NCBI RefSeq assembly: GCF_007993865.1
Contig: NZ_VIUH01000004.1
Location: 124,001-188,000 of the forward strand
Length of the DNA stretch: 64,000 nt
Origin: Pseudomonas sp. SJZ079
GTDB lineage: Bacteria > Pseudomonadota > Gammaproteobacteria > Pseudomonadales > Pseudomonadaceae
Direction: 5' to 3'
Made by a program: the position numbers and the translations under genes
Shown: one piece after another, positions 55,139-64,000 of the stretch
How positions within the stretch are numbered: position 1 is the first letter of the stretch
How the letters are laid out: the number at the start of each line of letters is the position of its first letter
The notes under the pieces: model-generated
Told to the model about the DNA's origin: nothing
What the model saw: only the letters and a program-made list of their open reading frames with translations
Database searches by the model: none

Positions 55139-56239
55139 ATGTCGCACGGCACTCGCCCTTGCATTTCCCCTGCCGAACTCGAAGCCCGTCTGCGCCTGCA
55201 TAGCCTGCCGGAGCTGGGGCCGCGGCGTTTTCGCAAGCTGCTCACGGCGTTCGACAGCGCGTCGGCAGCGCTCAGTGCCCCGGCCAGCGCCTGGCGTGCC
55301 TTGGGCCTTCCGGCCGCCTGTGCCGAGCCAAGGCGTAGCGCCGAGGTGCGTGAGCGAGCCACTGCCGCGCTGGCGTGGCTCGAGGCGCCAAAGCATCATC
55401 TGCTGATGTGGGACGATCCTGGCTATCCGGGTTTGCTCGCCGAATTGAGCGATGCGCCGCCCTTGCTGTTCGTCGCCGGCGATCCGGGATTATTGGAACA
55501 ACCGCAGCTGGCCATGGTGGGCAGTCGCCGGGCCTCGCGGCCCGGCTTGGACACTGCGCAGAGTTTCGCCCGCAGCCTGGCCGCTGGCGGCTTCGTGATC
55601 ACCAGCGGATTGGCCTTGGGCATAGACGGCGCCGCCCACCAGGGCGCGCTGGATGTCGCGGGCAAGACCATAGCGGTGCTCGGCACCGGGCTGCAGTGCG
55701 TGTACCCGCCGCGACACAAAGCACTGGCTGCGGCCATCGTCGAGCAGGGTGGCGCGCTGGTCTCCGAATTGCCGCTGGATTCGCCCCCTCAGGCGAGCAA
55801 CTTTCCCCGGCGCAATCGCATCATCAGCGGCCTGTCTCTCGGTGTGCTGGTGGTCGAGGCCAGTCCGTCCAGCGGTTCCTTGATCACCGCACGGCTGGCC
55901 GCCGAGCAGGGGCGTGAGGTGTATGCGATTCCCGGGTCGATCCATCACCCGGGCGCTCGCGGTTGCCATCAGTTGATTCGCGATGGCGCCACGCTGGTGG
56001 AGAGCATCGAGCATATTCTCGAGGCCTTGCGCGGTTGGCAGGCGCTGGCGCCTGAGCCCGCTGCAGCGCCAGCGCAGCACCCGCTGCTGGAGTTGCTGCA
56101 CGCCGCGCCACACAGCAGTGAAGCCTTGGCGGCGGCCAGTGGCTGGCCGTTGTCCGAGGTGTTGGCGGCGTTGACCGAACTCGAACTGGACGGCCGCATC
56201 GCGCGTGAAGGCGCGCTCTGGCTGGGCCGCACCGCCTAG
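55139..56239 (+). CDS. dprA: DNA-processing protein DprA
   Basis: A 366-residue protein that loads RecA on incoming single-stranded DNA during transformation. The N-terminal SAM/HhH-like region is followed by the extended Rossmann fold with MVGSRRASRPG, TSGLALGIDGAAHQGAL and PRRNRIISGLS. The C-terminal winged-helix domain is at about 300-366. ATG 55139 follows AAGGA by 8 nt; the earlier frame from 54989 overlaps the LysM gene. Confidence 0.93.
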   Translation: MSHGTRPCISPAELEARLRLHSLPELGPRRFRKLLTAFDSASAALSAPASAWRALGLPAACAEPRRSAEVRERATAALAWLEAPKHHLLMWDDPGYPGLLAELSDAPPLLFVAGDPGLLEQPQLAMVGSRRASRPGLDTAQSFARSLAAGGFVITSGLALGIDGAAHQGALDVAGKTIAVLGTGLQCVYPPRHKALAAAIVEQGGALVSELPLDSPPQASNFPRRNRIISGLSLGVLVVEASPSSGSLITARLAAEQGREVYAIPGSIHHPGARGCHQLIRDGATLVESIEHILEALRGWQALAPEPAAAPAQHPLLELLHAAPHSSEALAAASGWPLSEVLAALTELELDGRIAREGALWLGRTA

Positions 56240-56285
56240 CTTGGATACACTGCGCGGCATTCTTCAGCGGGACGGAGTGCAGTGA

Positions 56286-56843
56286 ATGGTCAGCAGTTGG
56301 CAGGTACAGCAGGCGGCGCGCGTGGTGCGTGAGGGCGGCGTGATCGCCTACCCGACCGAAGCGGTGTGGGGCCTGGGCTGCGATCCGTGGAACGAAATGG
56401 CGGTGGATCGTCTGTTGGCGCTGAAGGAGCGACCGATGGACAAGGGGCTGATCCTGGTGGCGGACGACATCAAGCAATTCGACTTCCTCCTCGACGATTT
56501 GCCGGAGGTCTGGCAAGAACGCTTGGCCAGCAGCTGGCCGGGGCCGAACACCTGGTTGGTGCCGCATCGGGATCGTCTGCCGAAATGGATCACCGGCCGG
56601 CACAGCAGCGTCGCCCTGCGCGTCAGCGATCATCCTCTGGTGCGCCAGCTGTGTGCCCTCACCGGCCCGCTGGTGTCGACCTCGGCCAACCCCGCCGGAC
56701 GCCCGGCGGCGCGCACGCGGCTGCGGGTCGAGCAGTATTTCCCACGGCAATTGGACAAGGTGCTGGGCGGCGCGCTCGGCGGGCGCAAGAACCCCAGCGT
56801 GATCCGCGACCTGCTCACCGGCGAGGTGATCAGGCCGTCCTGA
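56286..56843 (+). CDS. tsaC: Threonylcarbamoyl-AMP synthase (YrdC/RimN type)
   Basis: A 185-residue YrdC-domain enzyme making threonylcarbamoyl-AMP for t6A37 tRNA modification. Conserved features are [18 protein letters not shown] near the N-terminus, the LKERP loop and [12 protein letters not shown]. Length fits the short TsaC form (Sua5 is longer). It follows dprA by 46 bp. Confidence 0.93.
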   Translation: MVSSWQVQQAARVVREGGVIAYPTEAVWGLGCDPWNEMAVDRLLALKERPMDKGLILVADDIKQFDFLLDDLPEVWQERLASSWPGPNTWLVPHRDRLPKWITGRHSSVALRVSDHPLVRQLCALTGPLVSTSANPAGRPAARTRLRVEQYFPRQLDKVLGGALGGRKNPSVIRDLLTGEVIRPS

Positions 56844-56858
56844 CGCTTTCGGCTTTCG

Positions 56859-57021
56859 TAGGGTGGGTTAGCGGCGCATTGTCACGACATCGATAGTCGT
56901 GCGGTATGTGAGCGCCGCGTAACCCACCAGTTCAGGCGCCGCAGATGGCCATGGTGGGTTACGGCGCGGCAGACATTGGACAGTGCGTGCGAAGCCGGTT
57001 GGCGCGCCTAACCCGCCCTAC
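56859..57021. repeat. Dispersed intergenic repeat with inverted ends
   Basis: The element starts CGTAGGGTGGGTTAGCGGCG and ends CGCCTAACCCGCCCTACG, so the termini are inverted repeats. Inside are a second inverted pair (GTAACCCACC and GGTGGGTTAC) and a palindromic CGACATCGATAGTCG. Copies of this kind are frequent between genes in gammaproteobacteria; a shorter relative lies at 11,104-11,177. It overlaps the qor stop by 4 bp. Confidence 0.7.
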
Positions 57022-57995
57022 GGCAGCAGAATGGTCGAGCCGGTGGTCTGCCGCGCGCTCAGGGCCGTCTGCGCGGCAGCGGCGTCGGCCAGGGCATGGC
57101 GCTGACCGATCTCGACCTGCAACTGGCCGCCGGCGATCATGCCGAACAGCTCGTTGGCCATGTTCTGCAGGCGCTCGGGGGTATCGGCGTAGCCAGCCAG
57201 GGTCGGGCGGGTGACGTACAACGAGCCCTTCTGCGCCAGGATGCCCAGGTTGACCCCGGTCACCGCGCCTGAGGCATTGCCGAAGCTGACCAGCAGGCCG
57301 CGTGGGGCGACGCAGTCCAGCGAGGTCTCCCAGGTGTCCTTGCCGACGCCGTCATACACCACCGGGCATTTCTTGCCGTCGGTCAGCTCCAGCACTCGCT
57401 CGACCACATTCTCATGGCTGTAGTTGATGGTCGCCCAGGCGCCTTGTGCCCTGGCCTTTTCGGCTTTCGCAGTGGAGCTGACGGTGCCGATCAGCTTCAC
57501 GCCCAGGGCCTTGGCCCACTGACAGGCGAAGGAGCCGACGCCACCTGCGGCCGCGTGGAACAGAATGGTCTCGCCGCCCTTGAGGGCGAAGGTCTGGCGC
57601 AGCAGGTACTGCACGGTCAGGCCCTTGAGCATGACCGCCGCCGCCTGCTCGAAGCTGATTGCATCCGGCAGCTTGACCAGTTTGCTGGCGGGCAGCACAT
57701 GCAACTCGCTGTAGGCGCCCAATGGGCCGGTGGCGTACGCCACGCGGTCGCCGACCTGGAACTGGCTGACTTCTGCGCCGACCGCTTCGACGATGCCCGC
57801 ACCCTCGGTGCCCAGGCCAGAAGGCAGGGCGGGTGGCGAATACAGGCCGCTGCGGAAATAGGTATCGATGAAGTTCAGGCCAATCGCCTGATTCTGCACG
57901 CGCACCTCATGGGGGCCGGGTGCAGCGGGCTGGTAATCGACAAACTCGAGGACTTCGGGACCGCCGTGGCGGTTGAACTGGATACGTTTGGCCAT
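57018..57995 (-). CDS. qor: NADPH:quinone oxidoreductase (zeta-crystallin type)
   Basis: A 325-residue MDR-superfamily enzyme without zinc-site cysteines. The GroES-like N-terminal half precedes the Rossmann segment with AAAGGVGSFACQWAKALG. It carries out one-electron reduction of quinones with NADPH. ATG 57995 matches the family start MAKRIQF; the frame to 58055 is longer without support. It is divergent from hemF. Confidence 0.93.
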   Translation of the reverse strand: MAKRIQFNRHGGPEVLEFVDYQPAAPGPHEVRVQNQAIGLNFIDTYFRSGLYSPPALPSGLGTEGAGIVEAVGAEVSQFQVGDRVAYATGPLGAYSELHVLPASKLVKLPDAISFEQAAAVMLKGLTVQYLLRQTFALKGGETILFHAAAGGVGSFACQWAKALGVKLIGTVSSTAKAEKARAQGAWATINYSHENVVERVLELTDGKKCPVVYDGVGKDTWETSLDCVAPRGLLVSFGNASGAVTGVNLGILAQKGSLYVTRPTLAGYADTPERLQNMANELFGMIAGGQLQVEIGQRHALADAAAAQTALSARQTTGSTILLP

Positions 57996-58166
57996 GTCAG
58001 GCTCCTGTCGAACGGTTAAGCCGGTGATGATGCCGGGCGTGGGCAAAACAAGCACCTATCCAATCGTCCCCATTGACCTGCGTCAACTGCGAGGGGCGCG
58101 GCGCAAATGCTATGCTAGCCGCCGATTTCGCCGCCAGCCTGGGGCTGTGCGGCCTGACCCGTTTAA

Positions 58167-59093
<927 letters not shown>

Positions 59094-59295
59094 ACGCTGT
59101 TGCGTTCGACCATGCTGCGTTGAAAGCGAACTCGGAAGCCGCTTGCGGCTAACGCGCTACAGCGCGGCCCATAGGGCGAGAGAAACGAGTCATGCTCATT
59201 TACATGCGTAAACTCCGCTTCCTCGCCCGCTTTCGCCTTGCCTGTCCTTCACTCATGACGCGTTCAGCGCAAATTTTGACGCGAGGAATTTCCCC
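59094..59295. repeat. Intergenic repeat-like stretch between hemF and aroE
   Basis: Non-coding. It contains ATAGGGCGAGAGAAACGAGT, CATGCTCATTTACATGCGTA and CTCCGCTTCCTCGCCCGCTT, with inverted AGCCGCTTGCGGCT and GCGCTACAGCGC. This text resembles a dispersed intergenic element I recall from other pseudomonads. No second copy occurs in this window. Confidence 0.4.
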
Positions 59296-60120
59296 ATGGA
59301 CCGCTACGGCGTTTTCGGCAACCCCATCGGCCACAGCAAGTCGCCGTTGATTCATCGGCTGTTTGCCGAGCAGACCGGCCAGCAGCTGAGTTACGAGGCC
59401 TTGCTGGCGCCGCTGGAGGACTTCGAGGGTTTCGCCCGGGCGTTCTTCAGCGCAGGCCAGGGCGCCAACGTCACTGTGCCGTTCAAGGAGCAGGCCTACC
59501 AGCTGGCCGACAGTCTGACGCCACGGGCCCAGCGCGCCGGTGCGGTGAATACCCTGAAAAAACTCGACGACGGCAGCCTGCTCGGCGACAACACCGACGG
59601 TGCCGGCCTGGTCCGTGATTTGACGGTCAATGCCGGCTGCGATTTGCACGGCAAGCGCATCCTCCTGCTCGGTGCCGGCGGTGCGGTGCGCGGGGTGTTG
59701 GAGCCCCTGCTGGCCGAGCAGCCGGCGGCGCTGGTGATCGCCAATCGCACGGTGGAGAAAGCCGAGCAACTGGCGCGTGAGTTCGCCGACCTGGGCCCGG
59801 TGCTGGCCAGCGGCTTCGACTGGATCGACGCGCCGGTCGACCTGATCATCAACGGCACCTCGGCCAGCCTGGCCGGAGAGCTGCCGGCGATTGCCCCGAG
59901 CCTGATCCAGCCCGGCCACACCCTGTGTTACGACATGATGTACGGCCAGCACACCACCGCCTTCAATCAGTGGGCTGCCGCGCATGGCGCCGCGCGTACC
60001 CTGGATGGTCTGGGTATGTTGATCGAACAGGCCGCCGAGGCGTTCCATCTGTGGCGTGGAGTGCGCCCAGACTCGGCGCCGGTGCTGCAACACATGCGAG
60101 TGTTACTGGCGCAGGGATGA
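59296..60120 (+). CDS. aroE: Shikimate 5-dehydrogenase
   Basis: A 274-residue NADP enzyme reducing 3-dehydroshikimate. The N-terminal substrate domain has [13 protein letters not shown] and NVTVPFKE (catalytic Lys). NTDGAGL follows, and the NADP Rossmann motif is [11 protein letters not shown]. Length and motifs are typical of AroE rather than YdiB. Confidence 0.96.
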   Translation: MDRYGVFGNPIGHSKSPLIHRLFAEQTGQQLSYEALLAPLEDFEGFARAFFSAGQGANVTVPFKEQAYQLADSLTPRAQRAGAVNTLKKLDDGSLLGDNTDGAGLVRDLTVNAGCDLHGKRILLLGAGGAVRGVLEPLLAEQPAALVIANRTVEKAEQLAREFADLGPVLASGFDWIDAPVDLIINGTSASLAGELPAIAPSLIQPGHTLCYDMMYGQHTTAFNQWAAAHGAARTLDGLGMLIEQAAEAFHLWRGVRPDSAPVLQHMRVLLAQG

Positions 60121-60256
60121 CGCTGGTCTAGTCCAAACATTAGTTGGCTAGGCGAAGGCCAAGGCTATCGGCTCTAGTCATGGGCCGGGCATGGTCACGC
60201 AACTGCCATGTCACCGGGTAATGCTGCTCAAGTCCAATTACAAGAGAGCGCTTCCC

Positions 60257-61243
60257 ATGCAAAAACTCCCCCTGCTGATCGCTGGTCTAGGCCTGGCGTT
60301 CTCGGCATCCCAGGCAGGCGCCTGGTCGCAACCCACGCATAAGAACATCGTCAAGGATGCCTTGGCCTACATGAACTCGACCTATGCCACGGCGGACATG
60401 CGCCGGGCCTATCAGTTCTATGTGCAGGCCGCCGGCAGCGAAGCCAAGGCCGGCGAGGTACTCGGCCAGGCCGCCTATGACGTCGACGATTTCCAGGACA
60501 CCCGCCTGGGGGGTTGGTGGGTGGGCTATGAATACGCGCCGGCCTGGAACGCCGGGGCCTCCCTGGTCAATTACACCTCGTATTGGCACTTCATCAATAT
60601 GGGTCGCCAGGGCGACGCCCACGGCAATGACCATGGCGGCTACGACTACCGCTACCACAAGGTCGACGGCAGTGCGTCGGACGTCGACTGGTACGCCATG
60701 GTCTACCTGTACAACCGCGGCTTGAAGACCGAGGACTACAACAGCACGGAGGCGCACTATCGCCAGGGCAGTAGCTCGAAATGGAAGGAGCATTACGACG
60801 ATTTCCAGGTGGCCGCCTTCCAGCCGATCGATAACCTGGCCAAGTACTGGTTCGACCAGTTCAAGGCCGCGCCGTCGCTGCAAACCATCGGCTATGCCCT
60901 GCACGCCACCGGCGACGTGGCGCAGCCGCACCACGCCTGGATCACCTCGGCCAATGGCCACTCCAGCTGGGAAGGTTGGGTCGATGACCACTACTTCAGC
61001 GAGCAGCTGAACACCCAGGCGGCGGTGGTCAATCTGGTGGGTAACTATGACCCACGCAAACCCTTGCGCGACCTGCTAACCCAGACCGCCCAGGTGGCCT
61101 ACCAGCATCCCGAGCCGCTGTACGACAGCAGCTACGCCACGCGCTTGCGCGTGGCCAAGGAGCTGATTCCGGAGTCCATCGCGCTGACCGTCAATGTACT
61201 CACCAAGGGCGCTAACAGCATCTATGGACAAGGTGGCCTGTAA
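60257..61243 (+). CDS. plcB: Secreted zinc-dependent phospholipase C
   Basis: A 328-residue exported enzyme. The signal peptide MQKLPLLIAGLGLAFSASQAGA is followed by mature WSQPTHKNIVKDAL; in this family the new N-terminal Trp and a nearby His bind zinc. HATGDVAQPHHAW supplies further His/Asp ligands. It corresponds to P. aeruginosa PlcB (PA0026), implicated in phosphatidylethanolamine chemotaxis. ATG 60257 is chosen over 60191 because it gives the clean signal peptide. Confidence 0.88.
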   Translation: MQKLPLLIAGLGLAFSASQAGAWSQPTHKNIVKDALAYMNSTYATADMRRAYQFYVQAAGSEAKAGEVLGQAAYDVDDFQDTRLGGWWVGYEYAPAWNAGASLVNYTSYWHFINMGRQGDAHGNDHGGYDYRYHKVDGSASDVDWYAMVYLYNRGLKTEDYNSTEAHYRQGSSSKWKEHYDDFQVAAFQPIDNLAKYWFDQFKAAPSLQTIGYALHATGDVAQPHHAWITSANGHSSWEGWVDDHYFSEQLNTQAAVVNLVGNYDPRKPLRDLLTQTAQVAYQHPEPLYDSSYATRLRVAKELIPESIALTVNVLTKGANSIYGQGGL

Positions 61244-62507
61244 GTCACGCAACCCGCTCTGGCGGGCGGGTTGCACCGGGGCGTTGCTGCTCTGGCTGAG
61301 CGGCTTCGCTCCGCCCGCCAGTGCCAGCCAGGACCTGCGCATCGACAATGAGGTGCTGCCCGCTAAAAGTATCCAGTTGCTCGAACAGGCGCTGAACCGG
61401 GTCAAGCGCGCTGGTGATCCGCGCACGCTGCGTCTGGGCCTGGTGGAAAACCATGTACTGGCGCGGGCCGTCGAAGCCGAGCTGGAGCCGGCCTATCGTC
61501 AGGACCTGGAAGCCTTGGTCGACGTCGAGGCGGCCAACCTGATCGAGCAGGTGCATGGCCAGCAGTTGCAGCACGATCTCGCGCCCTTCCTCAAACAGCC
61601 CAAGGGGCTCAGCAGCCAACGCTTGCGCGAGACCCTGGCGCCCAAGGCGCAAGGCGTGGTGCTCAACAGTCTGTTGCTGAGCGAGGCGCAGCAGGCCGAG
61701 GCGGCGCGGGTCGAACTGATCGGTTGGCAGTTTCCCGGCCAGCCGCCGCGGCGCCTGAACCTGCTCGAGCTGTACCAGGGCGTCAGCGTGCAGGGGCAGG
61801 TCGAACTGCAGCAGGGCAACCTGAGGCTGATGGCGCAACTGGTGCACGACTACGCAATGCGCGATTACCTCTGGTATCAGCTCGCTGAGCAAGGCTACAG
61901 CCAAGCACAGCTGCAAGGCGTGCGCAGGCTGGTGCGCGATAAGCTGGTGCGGCACAAGTACCTGCAGCAGATTGGCGTGCTCAGCGACTTTCACCATGAA
62001 ACGGCGGGTCTCAAGCAGCTGGCGCGCAGCGTCAGCGATGCCGACGCCGCGGCCTATTACCGGCGCAACCTGGCCCAGTACCGCAACGTCGCCGAGGTCC
62101 AGGCCGCGCATATCCGTCTGCGCGATCAGGCCAGCGCCGACCGGGTCCATGCCGAGTTGCAGCAGGGCCTGGACTTCGAGCAGGCGGTGCGCCGGTATTC
62201 GATCGCCGAGGACAAGCAAGGTGCGCGGCCCGGCGACCTGGGGCAGATCCGCCATGACGACCCGCATCTGGATTTCTTGCGCAAGACCGCGCTGATCCAG
62301 AAGGCCGACACATTCTCGCAGCCGATGTGGGTCGAGGGTGGGTTCGAGATCGTCCAGGTACGGGCTCGTGAAGATCACCAGCTGCCGCTGAGCGACCCCA
62401 GTGTGCGCTTCGAGGTCAATCAGGCGGTGGCCAAGGAACAGCTGGCGGCGCAGTTCCAGGCGCGCCTGCAGGCCTTGACCGCTGCGGCCAAGGTAGAGGG
62501 TTTGTGA
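61224..62507 (+). CDS. Exported PpiC-type (parvulin) peptidyl-prolyl isomerase
   Basis: A 427-residue periplasmic protein. The N-terminal hydrophobic segment (about 15-33, ending PASA-S) is followed by a long SurA-like helical region and a parvulin domain in the last 140 residues (VAEVQAAHIRLRD...FEQAVRRYSIAEDKQGARPGDLG...FSQPMWVEGGFEIVQV). It is a probable folding factor, perhaps for the adjacent PlcB; the start overlaps plcB by 20 bp. It corresponds to PA0027. Confidence 0.8.
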   Translation: MDKVACKSRNPLWRAGCTGALLLWLSGFAPPASASQDLRIDNEVLPAKSIQLLEQALNRVKRAGDPRTLRLGLVENHVLARAVEAELEPAYRQDLEALVDVEAANLIEQVHGQQLQHDLAPFLKQPKGLSSQRLRETLAPKAQGVVLNSLLLSEAQQAEAARVELIGWQFPGQPPRRLNLLELYQGVSVQGQVELQQGNLRLMAQLVHDYAMRDYLWYQLAEQGYSQAQLQGVRRLVRDKLVRHKYLQQIGVLSDFHHETAGLKQLARSVSDADAAAYYRRNLAQYRNVAEVQAAHIRLRDQASADRVHAELQQGLDFEQAVRRYSIAEDKQGARPGDLGQIRHDDPHLDFLRKTALIQKADTFSQPMWVEGGFEIVQVRAREDHQLPLSDPSVRFEVNQAVAKEQLAAQFQARLQALTAAAKVEGL

Positions 62508-63109
62508 AGGGCTGGTTGAGCCTGGCGCTGGCCAGCGCTGGCCTGGCGGTGGGCGTGAGCATCTGGCTGCTGCCGACGATATCGGCGCCGCCGGTCACGG
62601 TAGTGGTAAGCCCGCCAGCGCCTCCGCAGTCGCTGGTCGCGCCGCACTTGGCCGCGAAAAAGCCGCTGACGACTAGGCCGGCGCCTGCGCCGCTGAAACC
62701 GGATGACGCGCTGGCAGTGCCGACGGCCTACTCGGTGGCGGAAGCGCAGATGCTGATCCAGTTGATGGCCGAGCAAGGCGATCCGCGCCAGCCTGCGCTG
62801 GGCCAGCTGCAAGCGCGGACGGGGGCCAGCGCGGCGCAACTGGCCGATCCGCAGCAGTACGCCGCCTTCGCCGATCAGCAGGAGCGCGCCCTGGTGCAGG
62901 TCTGGGCCAGTGGGGTGCAGCAGATTCCCTCTATCCGTGCGCGCATCGAGCAAGCTGCGCAGAGTGGTGAACGCAGCGCCGTGGAGATCGACGAGGCGCG
63001 GGCGGCGTTGGAGCAGTTGCAGCATTTGCACAGCCGCCTGCAACGCGAGTCCCCGGAGCTGCTGCCGAACGGCGACAGCGGCGTTGCGCCGCCCTCTGCC
63101 AGTCACTGA
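62504..63109 (+). CDS. Membrane-anchored protein of unknown function (PA0028-like)
   Basis: A 201-residue protein with an N-terminal hydrophobic segment (residues 4-24), a Pro/Ala-rich linker (28-70) and a helical C-terminal domain rich in Gln, Ala and Glu. The layout is that of a periplasmic protein tethered to the inner membrane. GTG start overlapping the previous stop (GTGA), so it is co-translated with the PpiC protein. No known domain recognised. Confidence 0.7.
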   Translation: MKGWLSLALASAGLAVGVSIWLLPTISAPPVTVVVSPPAPPQSLVAPHLAAKKPLTTRPAPAPLKPDDALAVPTAYSVAEAQMLIQLMAEQGDPRQPALGQLQARTGASAAQLADPQQYAAFADQQERALVQVWASGVQQIPSIRARIEQAAQSGERSAVEIDEARAALEQLQHLHSRLQRESPELLPNGDSGVAPPSASH

Positions 63110-63180
63110 AGCGCGGGGGCAACGCGCCAGTCGCGATGGCCGGCTAAGCGCCTCGAAGGCATGGATCAAGTGCTGCCCGG

Positions 63181-64000
63181 TCAGTCCTCGAACTGCACCG
63201 GGCAGTGCTCGGCGCCTTCCAGCTTATGGATCTCCTCGATCACCTGCGGCCGTGCGCGGCGCAGGATCAGGCGGCGATTCTGCGCCAGCAGCCGGCGCGC
63301 TTCCTGATGGAGCATTTCCACCCCGGCGTAGTCGATGAAGTTGACGTGGTGGGCATCGATCACCACCCGTTCGCCGTGGCTGCGCTGCAGCAGCTGTTGC
63401 AGGTACTGGCAGGCGCCGAAGAAGATCGAGCCCTCGACCCGCAGGAGTTCTTCCTCGCCCTCCTGCCAGACCTTCACCCGCGGTTGCGAGGTGCGCTTGA
63501 GGTAGAAGAACAGCGAGGCCAGCACGCCGGCATAGATCGCCGCCTGCAGCTCCAGCAGCAGGGTCGCCAGCAGGGTCAGCAGCATCACCAGAAACTCCGA
63601 GCGGCTGACCCGGTACAGCGCCTTGACCCCGGCGATATCGATCAGCCCCCAGCAGATCAGCAGGATGCTCGCCGCCATGCAGGGCAGCGGGATGTGCGCG
63701 ATCAGGCGCGCACCGAACACCGCGAACAACGCCACCAGCAACGCCGAACAGACCCCGGCCAGCGGCGAGCGGGCGCCGGCTTGCAGGTTCAGCGCCGAGC
63801 GGGTGAAGGAGCCGGCCGACAGCGAACCGGCAAACCACGGCCCGAGCATATTCGACAGCCCTTGGGCGCGGACCTCCTGATTGGCATCGAGAAACTGTTG
63901 CGATTTACTGGCCAGGGCGCGGGCGATCGACAGGCTGATGACCAGCCCGAGCATGCCGCAGGCCACCGCCGCCGGCAGCAGCTGGAGGATGTTCGACAGC
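63181..64000 (-). CDS. SulP-family anion transporter with STAS domain (partial)
   Basis: The C-terminal 273 codons are present; the frame stays open to the window edge (LSNILQLLPAAVACGMLGL at the break), so the N-terminal part lies beyond 64000. Membrane segments with SGSLSAGSFTRSALN-like text (FAGSLSAGSFTRSALNLQAGA) are typical of SulP transporters. A C-terminal STAS domain follows (about the last 110 residues: RVEGSIFFGACQYLQQL...VVIDAHHVNFIDYAGVEML). It corresponds to PA0029; sulfate, bicarbonate or another anion is possible. Confidence 0.9.
   Translation of the reverse strand, partial: LSNILQLLPAAVACGMLGLVISLSIARALASKSQQFLDANQEVRAQGLSNMLGPWFAGSLSAGSFTRSALNLQAGARSPLAGVCSALLVALFAVFGARLIAHIPLPCMAASILLICWGLIDIAGVKALYRVSRSEFLVMLLTLLATLLLELQAAIYAGVLASLFFYLKRTSQPRVKVWQEGEEELLRVEGSIFFGACQYLQQLLQRSHGERVVIDAHHVNFIDYAGVEMLHQEARRLLAQNRRLILRRARPQVIEEIHKLEGAEHCPVQFED

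Overview
The window is a chromosomal segment of a Pseudomonas species that spans the replication origin. The evidence is gene order: glmS-glmR-glmU-atp operon-atpI-parB-parA-rsmG-mnmG-mnmE-yidC-yidD-rnpA-rpmH-[oriC]-dnaA-dnaN-recF-gyrB, then lptA-type acyltransferase-gmhB-glyS-glyQ-tag-lpxL-like-PilZ-TPR-trkA-rsmB-fmt-def-LysM-dprA-tsaC-qor-hemF-aroE-plcB-PpiC-sulP. From memory this matches the oriC region of P. aeruginosa PAO1 (about PA5549 to PA0029). Protein lengths and start contexts also match that lineage.

Left part (1-8.1 kb) is accessory. It holds a cupredoxin and FTR1 iron-permease pair, a broken glycosyltransferase-39 gene, and a tightly coupled operon of an exported protein, two different ABC ATPases and one large double-FtsX permease. 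A lone SAM methyltransferase follows. From 8.3 to 28.8 kb nearly everything is on the minus strand: amino-sugar synthesis (glmS, glmR, glmU, with the attTn7 region after glmS), F1Fo ATP synthase, chromosome partitioning (parAB), and RNA modification and membrane insertion genes. oriC lies between rpmH and dnaA (28,754-29,289), with four perfect DnaA boxes. dnaA-dnaN-recF-gyrB run on the plus strand, and two exact parS sites sit inside recF. A second cluster of near-consensus DnaA boxes lies upstream of mnmG.

Between gyrB and the lptA-type gene there is a roughly 7.4 kb accessory island (35.4-42.8 kb), the most interesting part of the window. It is bracketed by two homologous, intergenic, about 110-nt units. 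Each carries six GGA motifs, GGA-presenting hairpins, a conserved TGACCAT/ATGGTCA stem and an intrinsic terminator. I read these as a pair of RsmX/RsmY-type RNAs that titrate RsmA/CsrA. Between them are an intact relBE module with a palindromic operator, the 5' end of a TOTE-type primase/helicase gene, a defective IS21-family element (nonsense mutation in istA, right end lost), and a decayed second copy of relE plus TOTE 5' end fused to istB. After the second RNA comes a short, divergent BCCT-type membrane protein.

The right part (42.8-64 kb) is conserved housekeeping: lipid and heptose metabolism, glycyl-tRNA synthetase, DNA repair, potassium uptake, fMet-tRNA formylation and deformylation, rRNA methylation, heme, shikimate, a secreted zinc phospholipase C, and a SulP transporter cut by the window edge. 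Dispersed intergenic repeats occur at about 11.1, 56.9 and 59.1 kb. All assignments come from reading translated sequence and remembered family features; no database search was run.
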